Assembly: GCA_030692355.1 (NCBI GenBank)
Contig: JAUYCF010000052.1
Location: 1 to 48,540, forward strand
Length of the DNA: 48,540 nt
DNA from: Thiobacillus sp.
GTDB taxonomy: Bacteria > Pseudomonadota > Gammaproteobacteria > Burkholderiales > Thiobacillaceae
Direction of reading: 5' to 3'
Each line of letters opens with the position of its first letter. Position 1 is the first letter of the stretch. Below, one piece after another: positions 8,411 to 18,032 of the stretch. The notes beneath the pieces are model-generated. The model was given only the letters and a program-made list of their open reading frames with translations. It was not told the origin of the DNA and ran no database searches. The position numbers and the translations under genes were made by a program.

Positions 8411-10720
8411 CTAGAACGTGCTGCCCAGGGTAAATTGGAACACTTCGGTCTTGTCGCCATCCTTCTTGACAAGCGGTTGCGCCAGACTGAATTTGAGCGG
8501 GCCGAGCGGCGACACCCACAAAATTGCCACGCCTGCCGAATAGCGCAAGTCATCGAAGGCAAATTTCTCGTACAGGCCATTTTCATCTCTCGGGCCGAAG
8601 GCGGCGCCGGCATCGATAAAGGCCGACATGCGCAGCGACTGGTCGCTCTTGAGTCCCGGCAAGGGGAAGAAGAGTTCCGCATTGGCGATCACGCGCGTGT
8701 CGCCGCCGAGCGCGTCGCCGTTGATATCTTTTGGACCCAGGGTGCCATTTTCAAAACCGCGCACCGAACTGGTGCCGCCTGCGTAGAAGTTCTTGAAGAA
8801 CGGCAAGGGCTTGCCTGACAGCCCATCGCCAATGCCCGCTTCAGCATTCAACATGAGGGTGAAGCTGTTGCTCAACGGGAAAAACTGCTGGTGCTGCAAG
8901 GACAGTTTGTAATATTGCAGACTGCCAACCGGAGTGCCCACTTCTGCCGCCGCCCGCTGGAACACACCATTGGTCGGGAACAGGAAACTGTTTCGGGTAT
9001 CGCGCGCCCAGGCAGTATCCAGACGCAATGTGTCGTTGTCCTCGCCAAATTCCTGGACGAAATCGTATTGCACGCCGCTGGTTGCCGTGGTGGTGAGCGA
9101 GGTCTGCTCGTAGGTCAGGCCGAACGAAATGAAGTCGCGTTCGTTGACGGGCAGGCCGAAGCGCACACCCGTACCATAGGTGGATGTCTTGTAATCGGCG
9201 ACGTTGTCGAGCGAAGTCGCATCGACATCGCGCCGGTACACGTCATAGCCCAGGCTGATGCCGTCGATGGTGTAGTAGGGGTTGGTGTACGACAGCGAAT
9301 ACACGGTGTTGACGCTGCCCGAGTTGAGCTGCGCCGTCAGCCGGTTGCCGGTGCCGAACACGTTGGCCTGCGACACCGAACCCGACAGCACCAGGCCTTC
9401 CGACGACGAGAAACCCGCACCCAGCATGATGTTGCCGGTCGACCTTTCGGCCACGCTGACGTTGACGTCGACCTGGTCGGTGGTGCCGGCCACGCTCGGC
9501 GTTTCGATGTTGACTTCGTTGAAGTAGCCCAGGCGGTTGAGGCGGTCGCGTGAGCGGTTGATCTTTTCGGCGTCGTAATAGGCGCCTTCCATCTGCCGGA
9601 TTTCGCGGCGCACCACTTCATCGCGGGTCTTGGTGTTGCCCGCGACGTTGACCCGGTTCACGTAGACGCGGCGGCCGGGATCGATGAACAGGGTGAAGGC
9701 GACCGTCTGCTTCTCCTTGTCGATCTCGGGCACCGCGTTGACGTTGGCAAACGCATAGCCGTCATTGCCGAGGCGGTCGCCGATTTTCTTGGTGGTCTCG
9801 GTCAGGCGGTCGCGCACGAACACCTCGCCCGGCTTGACGGTGACGAGCTTCCGCAGCTCGGCCTCGGGCACCAGCATCTGCCCCGCCAGTTTGACGTCGG
9901 ACACCGTGTATTGCGGACCCTCGGTGACGTTGACGGTGATGTAGATGCCCTGCCTGTCGGGCGAAATCGACACCTGGGTGGAGTCGACATTGAACTCGAT
10001 GTAGCCTCGGTTGAGGTAGAACGAGCGCAGCGCCTCGATGTCGCCGGCCAGCCGCGTTTTGGAATACTGGTCGCTCTTGGTGTACCAGGTCAGCCAGCCC
10101 GGGGTGGTGGAGCCGAACGCTTTCAGCAGGGTCTTCTCCTTGAAGTCCCGATTGCCGACGATGTTGATCTGCCGGATCCTGGCGCTGTCGCCCTCCACCA
10201 CGTCGAACTGCACGGCGACCCGGTTGCGCTCCAGCGGCGTCAGCGTGGACTTGATTTCCACCGCGTACTTACCGCGGTTGAAGTACTGCCGCTGCAGTTC
10301 CTGTTCGGCCTTGTCGAGCATGGCGCGGTCGAGCACGCGGCCTTCGGCCAGGCCGGTCTGCTTGAGGCCGGCCTTCAGGTCATCCGCGGAAAACTCCTTG
10401 ATGCCGGACAGGGTGATGGTGGCGATCGAGGGGCGCTCTTCAACGGTGACGATCACTACGCCATCGCTCGCCTCCAGCCGCACATCCTTGAAAAATCCGG
10501 TGGCGTAGAGCGCCTTGATTGCCGCCGCGGTTTTCTCGTCGGTCATCACCTCGCCGACCTTGACCGGCAGGTAGCTGAACACCGTTCCCGCCTCGGTGCG
10601 CTGGATGCCTTCGACCCGAATGTCCTTGACGACGAAGGGCTCCCCGGCGAACACGGGTTGTACGGCAAATACAGCGGCAAGGGCAAGCGTCAAACGGCTC
10701 GGGGTCATGGTTGTCATCAT
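8411..10720 (-). CDS. bamA: Outer membrane protein assembly factor BamA
   Basis: Essential Omp85-family insertase that folds beta-barrel proteins into the outer membrane. The 769-residue precursor has a signal peptide ending in VQPVFAG, five POTRA domains (from FVVKDIRVEGIQRTE to about residue 425) and a 16-strand barrel. Diagnostic barrel features are the VRGFENGTLGP motif of loop 6 and the terminal phenylalanine in QFTLGSTF, the usual C-terminal signal. The ATG at 10720 overlaps the rseP stop (ATGA). Its place between rseP and skp matches the conserved periplasmic stress and envelope assembly order. Confidence 0.98.
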   Translation of the reverse strand: MMTTMTPSRLTLALAAVFAVQPVFAGEPFVVKDIRVEGIQRTEAGTVFSYLPVKVGEVMTDEKTAAAIKALYATGFFKDVRLEASDGVVIVTVEERPSIATITLSGIKEFSADDLKAGLKQTGLAEGRVLDRAMLDKAEQELQRQYFNRGKYAVEIKSTLTPLERNRVAVQFDVVEGDSARIRQINIVGNRDFKEKTLLKAFGSTTPGWLTWYTKSDQYSKTRLAGDIEALRSFYLNRGYIEFNVDSTQVSISPDRQGIYITVNVTEGPQYTVSDVKLAGQMLVPEAELRKLVTVKPGEVFVRDRLTETTKKIGDRLGNDGYAFANVNAVPEIDKEKQTVAFTLFIDPGRRVYVNRVNVAGNTKTRDEVVRREIRQMEGAYYDAEKINRSRDRLNRLGYFNEVNIETPSVAGTTDQVDVNVSVAERSTGNIMLGAGFSSSEGLVLSGSVSQANVFGTGNRLTAQLNSGSVNTVYSLSYTNPYYTIDGISLGYDVYRRDVDATSLDNVADYKTSTYGTGVRFGLPVNERDFISFGLTYEQTSLTTTATSGVQYDFVQEFGEDNDTLRLDTAWARDTRNSFLFPTNGVFQRAAAEVGTPVGSLQYYKLSLQHQQFFPLSNSFTLMLNAEAGIGDGLSGKPLPFFKNFYAGGTSSVRGFENGTLGPKDINGDALGGDTRVIANAELFFPLPGLKSDQSLRMSAFIDAGAAFGPRDENGLYEKFAFDDLRYSAGVAILWVSPLGPLKFSLAQPLVKKDGDKTEVFQFTLGSTF

Positions 10721-12069
10721 CCGCCTATCAGGCGTTGCAAATCGTTGAACAGGGCAAACGACATCAGCAGCAGCAAAAGAATCATGCCGATCCGGCTGCC
10801 GATTTCCATGGTGCGTTCGGACACCGGGCGACCGGTGAAAACTTCGGCCACATAATACATGAGGTGCCCGCCATCCAGCAGCGGGATGGGCAGCAGATTG
10901 AGCACGCCCAGGCTCACGCTCACCAGCGCCAGAAAGCCGACAAAACTGATCCAGCCGAGGGCGGCGCTCTGCCCCGCGTAGTCGGCGATGGTCAGCGGGC
11001 CGGACAGGTTCTTCCACGACACCTGGCCCATCACCATGCGCCCCATCATCTCCAGCGTGAACAGGCTCATGTCCCAGGTCTTGACGGCGCCATGCCACAG
11101 CGCATCGACCGGGCCGTAGCGCACTTCGGTCATCAGCATGGCCAGCACCGCTTCATCAATTTGGGGACCGGCGCCGATCTTGCCGACGCGCTGGCCGGCT
11201 TCGTCCACCGCGTCGGGAACGACGGTCAACTCGCCGCGCCGCCCCTGTCGCTCATACTCGATGCGCAGAGGTTGGGCCGGATGCTGGCGAATCATCTGCA
11301 CCCAGTCCTGCCAGCTCGCCAGCGGGTCGCCGGCGGCGGCGAGCAGCCGGTCGCCCGGCTGAAACCCCGCGCGCGCGGCGGCGCCGTCCGGCAACACCCT
11401 GCCGATCACCGGATCGAGTACCGGGTCGAAGCGCACGATGCCCAGCGGGCGCAAAATGTCCTGCTCCAGATTCTCGGTCTGCATCGGCGCGGCATCGAGC
11501 CGAACGCTGCGGCCGTTCGCCAGATCCAGCACAAGCTCGCCACCCGCCACCCCCGCGCGCAGCAGATTCAGCCGCAAGTCCTGGAACGACTGTGTCTCGT
11601 GGCCGTTGACGCGGCGGATCTCGTCGCCCGCCGCCAGGCCGGCATGCGCCGCCGGGGTGCCGGCGGGCGGCTCGCCGATCATCGGCTTCATCGCCGGCAG
11701 TCCATGCAGGAACAGCGCCCAGTAAAACACGATGGCGAGCAGGAAGTTAGCGATCGGCCCTGCCGAGACGATGCCGAAGCGCCGCCACACGGTGGCGCGG
11801 TTGAAGCTGCGGTGCGCCTCCGCGGCCGGCACTTCGCCCTCGCGCTCATCGAGCATCTTGACGTAACCTCCGAACGGCAGCGCGGACAGCACCCACTCGG
11901 TCCGGTCGCGGCCGAAGCGGCGGCTGAGCAGGGGTTTACCGAAACCAACCGAGAAACGCAGCACCTTGACGCCGGCCAGCCGCGCCGCGAGGTAATGGCC
12001 GAATTCGTGCACCACCACCAGAATGCCGATGGCAATGAGAAACCAGAGGATCGTACTCAGCACGCTCAT
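10717..12069 (-). CDS. rseP: Site-2 intramembrane zinc protease RseP
   Basis: Inner-membrane metalloprotease that cuts the anti-sigma factor RseA and leftover signal peptides, linking envelope stress to sigma-E. The 450-residue protein has the zinc motif HEFGH at residues 21-25 in the first membrane helix, two periplasmic PDZ domains (around [15 protein letters not shown] and [14 protein letters not shown]), and the second active-site segment [15 protein letters not shown] near residue 395, whose Asp completes the zinc site. The overlap with dxr (ATGA) and with bamA (ATGA) couples translation across three genes. Confidence 0.97.
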   Translation of the reverse strand: MSVLSTILWFLIAIGILVVVHEFGHYLAARLAGVKVLRFSVGFGKPLLSRRFGRDRTEWVLSALPFGGYVKMLDEREGEVPAAEAHRSFNRATVWRRFGIVSAGPIANFLLAIVFYWALFLHGLPAMKPMIGEPPAGTPAAHAGLAAGDEIRRVNGHETQSFQDLRLNLLRAGVAGGELVLDLANGRSVRLDAAPMQTENLEQDILRPLGIVRFDPVLDPVIGRVLPDGAAARAGFQPGDRLLAAAGDPLASWQDWVQMIRQHPAQPLRIEYERQGRRGELTVVPDAVDEAGQRVGKIGAGPQIDEAVLAMLMTEVRYGPVDALWHGAVKTWDMSLFTLEMMGRMVMGQVSWKNLSGPLTIADYAGQSAALGWISFVGFLALVSVSLGVLNLLPIPLLDGGHLMYYVAEVFTGRPVSERTMEIGSRIGMILLLLLMSFALFNDLQRLIGG

Positions 12070-13265
12070 CCCAGAACCCGATCAAGGTACATTTCGGCCA
12101 CGCTGCGCGCCTGCCGGTCGGCTTCGAGCAACTCGTCCAGCGTATCGGCCGCCCCGCCCGCCAGCGTGTCGAGCGTGTGGGCAATGCTGGCGGCAATCGC
12201 GGAAAACGGCACCGCGCCGTCGAGAAAGCGCGCGACCGCCACTTCGTTGGCCGCGTTCAGCACCGCCGCCGCGCTGCCCCCCGCGGCGAGTGCGTCGAAC
12301 GCCAGCTGCAGGCAGGGGAAGCGCGCGGTGTCGGGCGTCTCGAAGGTGAGTTGCCGGCCGATCAGCTCGAGCGCGGAGACGCCCGCATCGATGCGCTCGG
12401 GAAAGCCCAGCGCGTAGGCGATCGGCGTGCGCATGTCGGGCGTGCCCATCTGCGCGATCACCGAGCCGTCGGCGTATTCGACCATCGAATGCACGATGCT
12501 CTGCGGATGCACCACCACCTTGATCTGCTCGGGGCGTGCGTTGAACAGCCAGCGCGCCTCGATCACTTCGAGCCCCTTGTTCATCAGGCTCGCCGAATCG
12601 ACCGAGATCTTTTTGCCCATCACCCAGTTGGGGTGCGCCACCGCCATCGCCGGCGTCGCCACAGCGATGGCCTCGGCCGACAGGGTGCGGAACGGGCCGC
12701 CGGATGCGGTGAGCCACAGCGCCTTCACCCCGGCCTGCTGGAAGTCGCCGCTGAAGTCGCGCGGCAATGCCTGGAAGATGGCATTGTGCTCGGAGTCGAT
12801 CGGCAGCAGTTCGGCGCCGCTGGCGGCGATGGCGTCCATGAACAGCTGGCCGGACACCACCAGGGTTTCCTTGTTGGCAAGCAGGATGCGCTTGCCCGCC
12901 TGCGCCGCCGCCAGCGTGGCCGGCAGCCCGGCGGCGCCGACGATCGCCGCCATCAGGGTGTCGACCTCGGGCGCGGTCGCCACCTCGATCAGGGCGGCGG
13001 CGCCTTCGAGCACCGTCACCGGAAGTTTCTCTTCGGCAATCCGCGCGCGCAGAACGGCGGCCGTGGCCGGCTCGCTCATCACCGCAAAACGCGGGCGATG
13101 GGTGCGGCACTGCTCGAGCATGCGTTCGACCTGGGTGGCGCCGGTCAGCGCGAAGACCTCGAAACGATCGGGATGGCGCGCCACCACATCGAGCGTATTG
13201 ACGCCGATGGTGCCGGTGGCGCCCAGGATGGTAAGAACGCGTGGTTTCATGCCGCTTATAGTCAT
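12066..13265 (-). CDS. dxr: 1-deoxy-D-xylulose 5-phosphate reductoisomerase
   Basis: Second step of the non-mevalonate isoprenoid pathway: NADPH-dependent conversion of DXP to MEP, feeding undecaprenyl and quinone synthesis. The 399-residue enzyme shows the NADPH loop [13 protein letters not shown] near residue 13, NKETLVVSG near 130, the metal-site DSEHNAIFQ near 152, ASGGPFR near 185 and [14 protein letters not shown] near 225. The start at 13265 (MTISGMKPR) has GGAG eight bases upstream and overlaps the cdsA stop (ATGA). Starting at the internal Met (13250) is the alternative. Confidence 0.97.
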   Translation of the reverse strand: MTISGMKPRVLTILGATGTIGVNTLDVVARHPDRFEVFALTGATQVERMLEQCRTHRPRFAVMSEPATAAVLRARIAEEKLPVTVLEGAAALIEVATAPEVDTLMAAIVGAAGLPATLAAAQAGKRILLANKETLVVSGQLFMDAIAASGAELLPIDSEHNAIFQALPRDFSGDFQQAGVKALWLTASGGPFRTLSAEAIAVATPAMAVAHPNWVMGKKISVDSASLMNKGLEVIEARWLFNARPEQIKVVVHPQSIVHSMVEYADGSVIAQMGTPDMRTPIAYALGFPERIDAGVSALELIGRQLTFETPDTARFPCLQLAFDALAAGGSAAAVLNAANEVAVARFLDGAVPFSAIAASIAHTLDTLAGGAADTLDELLEADRQARSVAEMYLDRVLG

Positions 13266-14071
13266 ACGGAGTGCTCCAGCCACATCAACAGGCCGGCGGC
13301 AATCGGCAGGGTGGACGTCAGGGCGTCGATGCGGTCGAGCACCCCGCCATGGCCGGGCAGCATGCTGCCGCTATCCTTCATGCCGGAGAGACGCTTGATC
13401 CAGGATTCGAACAGGTCGCCCAGCACCGACAGATACAGCAAGCCGGACACCACGACCAGCAGCGACAGCAGCGGCATTCCGGCCACCGCGCTCAGGACCG
13501 CCGCATACAGCGCAACGGCAACAAGCGCGCCCGCCACGCCTTCCCAGGTCTTGCCGGGGCTGATGGCGGGCGCGAGTTTGTGGCGGCCAAAGCGGCGCCC
13601 CGCAAAATAGGCGGCGGTATCGGCAATCCAGACAATCGCCATCACGCCCAGCAGCACGCCGGGGCCGCGCGCATGCAGATACAACAAGGCAGCCCAGGTC
13701 GGCAGCAGCAGCACGACGCCGACCAAGGCCCGCACGAAGGGCTGCGCCGCATACCAGCGCCCCAGCAGCCACAGCGGCGCGACAATCAACCAGAAAGCAA
13801 AAGCCAGCAGGATCAGCGCGGCCTGGTAGATCGGCCAGTCGTCCGCGGCCAGCACCCAGGGCAAGACCAGCGCACAAAACGCCAGCAGCACTGCGTAAGC
13901 GTGCGCGGACAGCGGCGGGAAATGACTCAGGCGCGCCCATTCGTAAGCGGCCGCGCCGATCAGCCCCGCCATCAGGATCGCCCACAGCCACGCAGGCGCC
14001 CACAGCACGGCCGGCACGAACACGGCCAGCAATCCTGCGGCGGTGAGCACCCGCCTGAAAAGAGGCGTCAT
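13262..14071 (-). CDS. cdsA: Phosphatidate cytidylyltransferase
   Basis: Integral inner-membrane enzyme that makes CDP-diacylglycerol from phosphatidate and CTP, the precursor of all phospholipids. The 269-residue protein has about eight membrane helices and the CDS signature near the C-terminus: [20 protein letters not shown], then [13 protein letters not shown] and a segment including [18 protein letters not shown] and DRIDAL. ATG at 14071 gives [11 protein letters not shown]; a longer frame is rejected because it would run across uppS. The stop overlaps the dxr start. Confidence 0.97.
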   Translation of the reverse strand: MTPLFRRVLTAAGLLAVFVPAVLWAPAWLWAILMAGLIGAAAYEWARLSHFPPLSAHAYAVLLAFCALVLPWVLAADDWPIYQAALILLAFAFWLIVAPLWLLGRWYAAQPFVRALVGVVLLLPTWAALLYLHARGPGVLLGVMAIVWIADTAAYFAGRRFGRHKLAPAISPGKTWEGVAGALVAVALYAAVLSAVAGMPLLSLLVVVSGLLYLSVLGDLFESWIKRLSGMKDSGSMLPGHGGVLDRIDALTSTLPIAAGLLMWLEHSV

Positions 14072-14093
14072 GGATACAGTCCCCGGCAGGCCG

Positions 14094-14837
14094 TCACGAC
14101 ACGGGCCGCACCTGCTCGCTGGTGCGGCCAAAGCGGCGTTCGCGTCTACGGTAAGAGGCAATCGCCTCATCCAGCGCCGCCGCGCCAAAATCGGGCCACA
14201 GCGCGTCGGTGAAATACAGCTCGGTGTAGGCCAGCTGCCACAGCAGGAAATTGCTGACGCGCTGTTCGCCGCCGGTGCGGATGAACAGGTCCGGCTCGGG
14301 CGCTTCAGCCATGCTGAGCTGCTGCGCCAGCGCGGCCTCATCCACATCGTCCGCCGCCACCCCCGCCGCCATCAGCTTTTTTACCGCCTGCACGATGTCC
14401 CAGCGCCCGCCGTAATTGGCCGCGACGGTAAAGGTCAGGCGGGTGTTGTCGCGGGTCAGCGTTTCGGCGTCGCGGATCAGGGCCTGGATGCGCCCGGAAA
14501 AGCCCGACAGATCGCCGATGACGCGAAAGCGGATGTCGTTTTCGTGCAGCCGCGCGACTTCATTCTCCAGCGCGCGCATGAACAGCTCCATCAGCAGGGT
14601 GACCTCTTCCTGCGGACGCCGCCAGTTTTCCGAACTGAAGGCAAAAACCGTGAGATGCGACACGCCGCGCTCGGCGCAGGCGCGGATCACCCCGCGCAGC
14701 GCCTCGACGCCCTTGCGGTGTCCAGCCACGCGCGGCATCAGCCGCCGCTTCGCCCAGCGGCCGTTGCCATCCATGATGATGGCGATGTGCCGCGGCACAT
14801 CGATGGTTTGCTTCGCCAGGGTGGACACGCCGGACAT
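14094..14837 (-). CDS. uppS: Undecaprenyl diphosphate synthase
   Basis: Cis-prenyltransferase that adds eight isopentenyl units to farnesyl-PP, giving the C55 carrier for peptidoglycan and O-antigen precursors. The 247-residue protein has every family block: [15 protein letters not shown] near residue 18 (catalytic Asp), [15 protein letters not shown] near 67, and the C-terminal [18 protein letters not shown] with [14 protein letters not shown] near 193-222. It lies between frr (2-base gap) and cdsA, as in E. coli and most proteobacteria. Confidence 0.98.
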   Translation of the reverse strand: MSGVSTLAKQTIDVPRHIAIIMDGNGRWAKRRLMPRVAGHRKGVEALRGVIRACAERGVSHLTVFAFSSENWRRPQEEVTLLMELFMRALENEVARLHENDIRFRVIGDLSGFSGRIQALIRDAETLTRDNTRLTFTVAANYGGRWDIVQAVKKLMAAGVAADDVDEAALAQQLSMAEAPEPDLFIRTGGEQRVSNFLLWQLAYTELYFTDALWPDFGAAALDEAIASYRRRERRFGRTSEQVRPVS

Positions 14838-14839
14838 GC

Positions 14840-15409
14840 TCAGACCGCGAGCAAATCTTTCTCTTTGTCGGCCAGCATTTTGTCGATTTCGCCGATGTAC
14901 TTGTCGGTCAGCTTCTGCACCTCGTCCTGGGTGCGGCGCTCCTCGTCCTCGGTTGCGGTCTTGGCCTTGACCATGTCCTTGAGCGTGCCGTTGGCATCGC
15001 GGCGGATATTGCGGACCGCGACGCGCGCGCCTTCGGCTTCGTTGCGCACCACCTTGATCAGGTCGCGGCGGCGCTCTTCGGTCAGCGAGGGCATCGGCAC
15101 ACGGATGATGTCGCCGTGCGTCGCCGGATTCAGGCCCAGGTCGCCATCACGAATTGCTTTCTCGATCTTGCCGACCATGTTCTTTTCATACGGCTGCACG
15201 CCCAGGGTACGCGAATCGACCAGCGACACGCTGGCTACTTGCGGCACCGGCGTCGGGCTGCCGTAGTAATCGACCATGACGTGATCGAGGATGCCGGTGT
15301 GAGCGCGCCCGGTGCGCACCTTGGCCAGATCGTTTTTCAACGCTTCCAGCGTCTTGCCCATTTTCTGTTCGGCGGACTGCTTGATCTCGGTGATGGTGGT
15401 TTCAGCCAT
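14840..15409 (-). CDS. frr: Ribosome recycling factor
   Basis: Together with EF-G it splits post-termination ribosomes. The 189-residue protein has the tRNA-like two-domain fold signature: [15 protein letters not shown] near residue 30, [15 protein letters not shown] near 48, and the C-terminal helices with [20 protein letters not shown] near 110 and [10 protein letters not shown] near 170. Length equals the usual 185 or so. It follows pyrH after nine bases and precedes uppS by two. Confidence 0.98.
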   Translation of the reverse strand: MAETTITEIKQSAEQKMGKTLEALKNDLAKVRTGRAHTGILDHVMVDYYGSPTPVPQVASVSLVDSRTLGVQPYEKNMVGKIEKAIRDGDLGLNPATHGDIIRVPMPSLTEERRRDLIKVVRNEAEGARVAVRNIRRDANGTLKDMVKAKTATEDEERRTQDEVQKLTDKYIGEIDKMLADKEKDLLAV

Positions 15410-15418
15410 TTCAACTCC

Positions 15419-16132
15419 TCAACGTAAGCTCACGCGCGTGCCTTCGTCTTCGCCCATCACCACGCGCCGCAGCGCGCCGGGCTTGAAGACATTGAACACG
15501 ACCAGGTTCAGATTCTGTTCGCGGCACAGGGCAAAGGCGGCGGTGTCCAGCACCGCCAGATTGTTGGCGATCGCCTCGTCGAAACTCAGCGTTTCGTAGC
15601 GCCGGGCATTCGCATCCTTCTTCGGATCGGCGGTGTAGACGCCGTCGACCTTGGTCGCCTTCAGCAGCAGGTCGGCGCCGATCTCGGCCGCACGCAGGGC
15701 CGCCGCGGTATCCGTGGTGAAGAACGGGTTGCCCGTGCCGCCGCCGAAGATCACCACCCGCCCCGCTTCCAGATGACGCACCGCCGCGTCGCGATCGAAG
15801 TCCTCGCCGACGTGCGCGATATGGACCGCGGTTTGCACCCGTGCATCGACACCCGCCTGCTGCAGGGCATCCCTGAAAGCCAGCGCATTCATCACCGTGG
15901 CCAGCATGCCCATCGAATCCGCGCTGGCGCGGTTCATCCCGGACAGGGCGCCGGTGGCGCCGCGAAACAGGTTGCCGCCGCCGACCACGATGCCGACCTG
16001 CACGCCCAGCGCCATCACCTCGCGGATCTGGCCGACAAATCCGGCCATGGTGTCGGCGTGATAGCCGAAGCTGTCCGGCCCCATCAGGGCTTCGCCGGAA
16101 AGCTTCAGCAGGATGCGTCGAACCGGCGCCAT
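15419..16132 (-). CDS. pyrH: UMP kinase
   Basis: Hexameric bacterial UMP kinase that forms UDP from UMP and ATP, an entry point for pyrimidine nucleotides and UDP-sugars. The 237-residue protein of the amino-acid kinase fold shows [12 protein letters not shown] at residue 7, [13 protein letters not shown] near 54, [18 protein letters not shown] near 73 and the ATP-site [16 protein letters not shown] near 135. It sits between tsf (six bases) and frr in the classic order. Confidence 0.98.
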   Translation of the reverse strand: MAPVRRILLKLSGEALMGPDSFGYHADTMAGFVGQIREVMALGVQVGIVVGGGNLFRGATGALSGMNRASADSMGMLATVMNALAFRDALQQAGVDARVQTAVHIAHVGEDFDRDAAVRHLEAGRVVIFGGGTGNPFFTTDTAAALRAAEIGADLLLKATKVDGVYTADPKKDANARRYETLSFDEAIANNLAVLDTAAFALCREQNLNLVVFNVFKPGALRRVVMGEDEGTRVSLR

Positions 16133-16138
16133 TCCCGC

Positions 16139-17011
16139 TCAGACCTGGGCAGCCGCCGCGACTTCGGCGGCGAAGTCCGACACTTTCTTCTCGATGCCCT
16201 CGCCCACCACGTACATCGCGAAGCCGTGGCACTGCGAGTTCTTCGACTTCAGCACCTGCTCGACGCTCTGCTTGTCGTCCTTGACGAAGGGCTGCGACAG
16301 CAGGGTGACTTCCTTGAGGTATTTCTGCACCGTGCCATCGGCAATCTTTTCCAGCATAGCTTCCGGCTTGCCGGCTTCCTTGGCCTTCTCGATCGCGACG
16401 CGGCGCTCCGTGTCGATCAGTGCCTGCGGCACGCCCGACGCATCCAGCGACTTCGGCTTGGCCGCGGCGATGTGCATGGCGATGTCGCGCGCAAGCGCTT
16501 CGTCGCCGCTCACATCGACCAGCACGCCGATCTTGCCGCCGTGGATGTAGCTGGCGAACTTGCCCTGACCGTCCAGGCGCACGAAGCGGCGCACCGACAT
16601 GTTCTCGCCGATCTTGCCGACCAGTTCGGTACGGACGGCTTCCACCGTGGCGCCCTTGTAAGACAGCGCAGACAGCGCGGCAACATCGACCGGGTTCTGG
16701 TTCAGCACCATCTCGGCCAGCGCGTTGGAAAGCGCCAGGAAATCGTCGTTCTTCGCCACGAAGTCGGTCTCGCAGTTGACTTCCACCATGGCGGCCGACT
16801 TGCCGTCGGCGCTGATCGCGATGGTCACGACGCCTTCGGCTGCCACGCGGCCGGCGCTCTTGGCAGCCCTGTTGCCGAAGCGCACGCGCAGGATTTCTTC
16901 CGCCTTCTGCATGTCGCCGCCGGCTTCCGACAGCGCTTTCTTGCAATCCATCATCGGCGCATCGGTTTTTTCGCGCAGTTCCTTGACCATGCCTGCAGTA
17001 ATTTCTGCCAT
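16139..17011 (-). CDS. tsf: Elongation factor Ts
   Basis: Guanine-nucleotide exchange factor for EF-Tu. The 290-residue protein has the N-terminal UBA-like domain ([20 protein letters not shown] near residue 11), the EF-Tu contact [15 protein letters not shown] near 80, and a dimerisation/core segment with [19 protein letters not shown] at 17011 is chosen for GGGAG six bases upstream and the family N-terminus [13 protein letters not shown]; the frame extends 18 codons further without support. It follows rpsB after a 102-base spacer that holds two hairpins. Confidence 0.98.
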   Translation of the reverse strand: MAEITAGMVKELREKTDAPMMDCKKALSEAGGDMQKAEEILRVRFGNRAAKSAGRVAAEGVVTIAISADGKSAAMVEVNCETDFVAKNDDFLALSNALAEMVLNQNPVDVAALSALSYKGATVEAVRTELVGKIGENMSVRRFVRLDGQGKFASYIHGGKIGVLVDVSGDEALARDIAMHIAAAKPKSLDASGVPQALIDTERRVAIEKAKEAGKPEAMLEKIADGTVQKYLKEVTLLSQPFVKDDKQSVEQVLKSKNSQCHGFAMYVVGEGIEKKVSDFAAEVAAAAQV

Positions 17012-17042
17012 TTCGTACTCCCATCCAGTTTCTATATGGAAA

Positions 17043-17060
17043 GAGGGGCCAACGCCCCTC
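17043..17060 (-). terminator. Hairpin (possible attenuator) between rpsB and tsf
   Basis: GAGGGGC, loop of four, GCCCCTC, followed on the minus strand by TTTCC just before the tsf ribosome binding site. The short U-run suggests partial termination or a processing site that sets the S2:EF-Ts ratio, not a full stop. Confidence 0.5.
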
Positions 17061-17073
17061 CTCAAAATGCGTT

Positions 17074-17094
17074 CGCCGGGAACATACCCCGGCG
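17074..17094 (-). other. Second hairpin in the rpsB-tsf spacer
   Basis: CGCCGGG and CCCGGCG flank a seven-base loop. With the hairpin at 17043-17060 it forms a tandem pair that fills most of the non-coding spacer. No U-run follows directly; it may stabilise the 3' end of an rpsB-only mRNA. Confidence 0.5.
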
Positions 17095-17113
17095 ATGTTG
17101 CGGTGCGTCGTGC

Positions 17114-17866
17114 TTACTCGGCAGCAGGCGCGCCTTCTTCCATCTCTTCTTCCACCTCGACGAACTCTTCGCCGCCGACGAGTTCGCTGATGACCTGAGC
17201 GCGGCCTTCCAGGGCCGCATCGGCCATGCCGCGGGCATACAGGCGAATTGCGCGCGCCGAGTCGTCGTTGCCGGGAATGATGTAATCCACACCTTCCGGG
17301 CTGTTGTTGGTGTCGACCACGCCGATCACCGGGATGCCCAGCTTCCTGGCTTCGACCACGGCGCCCTTCTGGTAGCCGACGTCGACGATGAACAGCGCAT
17401 CAGGTACGCCGCCCATTTCGCGGATGCCGCCCAGACTGCGGTTCAGCTTGTCGGCTTCGCGCTGCATGGTGAGGGTTTCTTTTTTCGACAACCGGCCCGG
17501 TTCGGCCAGCGCGGCTTCCAGTTCGTTCAATCGCTTGATCGACAGCTTGACCGTCTTGAAGTTGGTCAGCATGCCGCCCAGCCAGCGGTTGTCGACGTAA
17601 GGCATGCCGGCGCGCTGGGCCTCTTCGCGCACGATGTCGCGCGCGGCACGCTTGGTGCCGACAAACAGCACCTTGCCCTTGTTGGCGGACAGCTGACGCA
17701 CGAATTTTTGCGCCTCCTGGAACATCGGCAGCGTTTTTTCCAGGTTGACGATATGAATCTTGTTGCGATTCCCGAAAATGAACTGGGCCATCTTGGGGTT
17801 CCAGAAGCGGGTCTGGTGACCGAAGTGGACACCGGCTTCCAGCATTTGACGCATGGTGACAGACAT
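17114..17866 (-). CDS. rpsB: 30S ribosomal protein S2
   Basis: Small-subunit ribosomal protein that binds late in 30S assembly and helps recruit S1. The 250-residue protein has the family blocks [19 protein letters not shown] near residue 8, [16 protein letters not shown] near 68, [16 protein letters not shown] near 93 and [20 protein letters not shown] near 190, then an acidic tail ending [17 protein letters not shown] lies just before the ATG. First gene of the minus-strand superoperon; its promoter and structured leader are listed separately. Confidence 0.99.
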   Translation of the reverse strand: MSVTMRQMLEAGVHFGHQTRFWNPKMAQFIFGNRNKIHIVNLEKTLPMFQEAQKFVRQLSANKGKVLFVGTKRAARDIVREEAQRAGMPYVDNRWLGGMLTNFKTVKLSIKRLNELEAALAEPGRLSKKETLTMQREADKLNRSLGGIREMGGVPDALFIVDVGYQKGAVVEARKLGIPVIGVVDTNNSPEGVDYIIPGNDDSARAIRLYARGMADAALEGRAQVISELVGGEEFVEVEEEMEEGAPAAE

Positions 17867-17876
17867 GAAAATCTCC

Positions 17877-17980
17877 TAAAGGGTTGAGCCTCCACCCGTC
17901 AGCAGCCGCGCGTTGGTTTGGACCTGAACGCGCCGCCACCCTTTAACGACAGGTGTGCGAATTTATCCGAACCATTTCGG
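17877..17980 (-). promoter_or_regulatory. Structured 5' leader of rpsB, candidate S2 autoregulatory element
   Basis: Three complementary pairs can be seen: an outer pair TAAAGGGT (17877-17884) with ACCCTTTA (17938-17945), an inner pair GCGCGTT (17908-17914) with AACGCGC (17927-17933), and a separate hairpin CCGAA/TTCGG (17967-17980). On the mRNA the closing arm of the outer stem ends right at the AGGAG ribosome binding site, so folding could hide it. Ribosomal protein leaders, including an rpsB leader, are known in proteobacteria; whether this one matches a known class is not determined here. Confidence 0.5.
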
Positions 17981-17990
17981 ACAGCCCGTG

Positions 17991-18019
17991 ATTCTAATTC
18001 GATAAGGCTTCCATTTCAA
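17991..18019 (-). promoter_or_regulatory. Sigma-70 promoter of the rpsB superoperon
   Basis: On the minus strand TTGAAA (18019-18014) and TAGAAT (17996-17991) are separated by exactly 17 bases, close to consensus. Transcription would begin near 17984 and give a leader of about 118 bases before rpsB. Confidence 0.75.
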
Positions 18020-18032
18020 GGAGAAACATCCT

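Noticed and set aside
15773-17887. 704-codon plus-strand frame opposite pyrH, tsf and rpsB
   Set aside because: Lies over three universally conserved genes on the other strand and has no homology pattern of its own.
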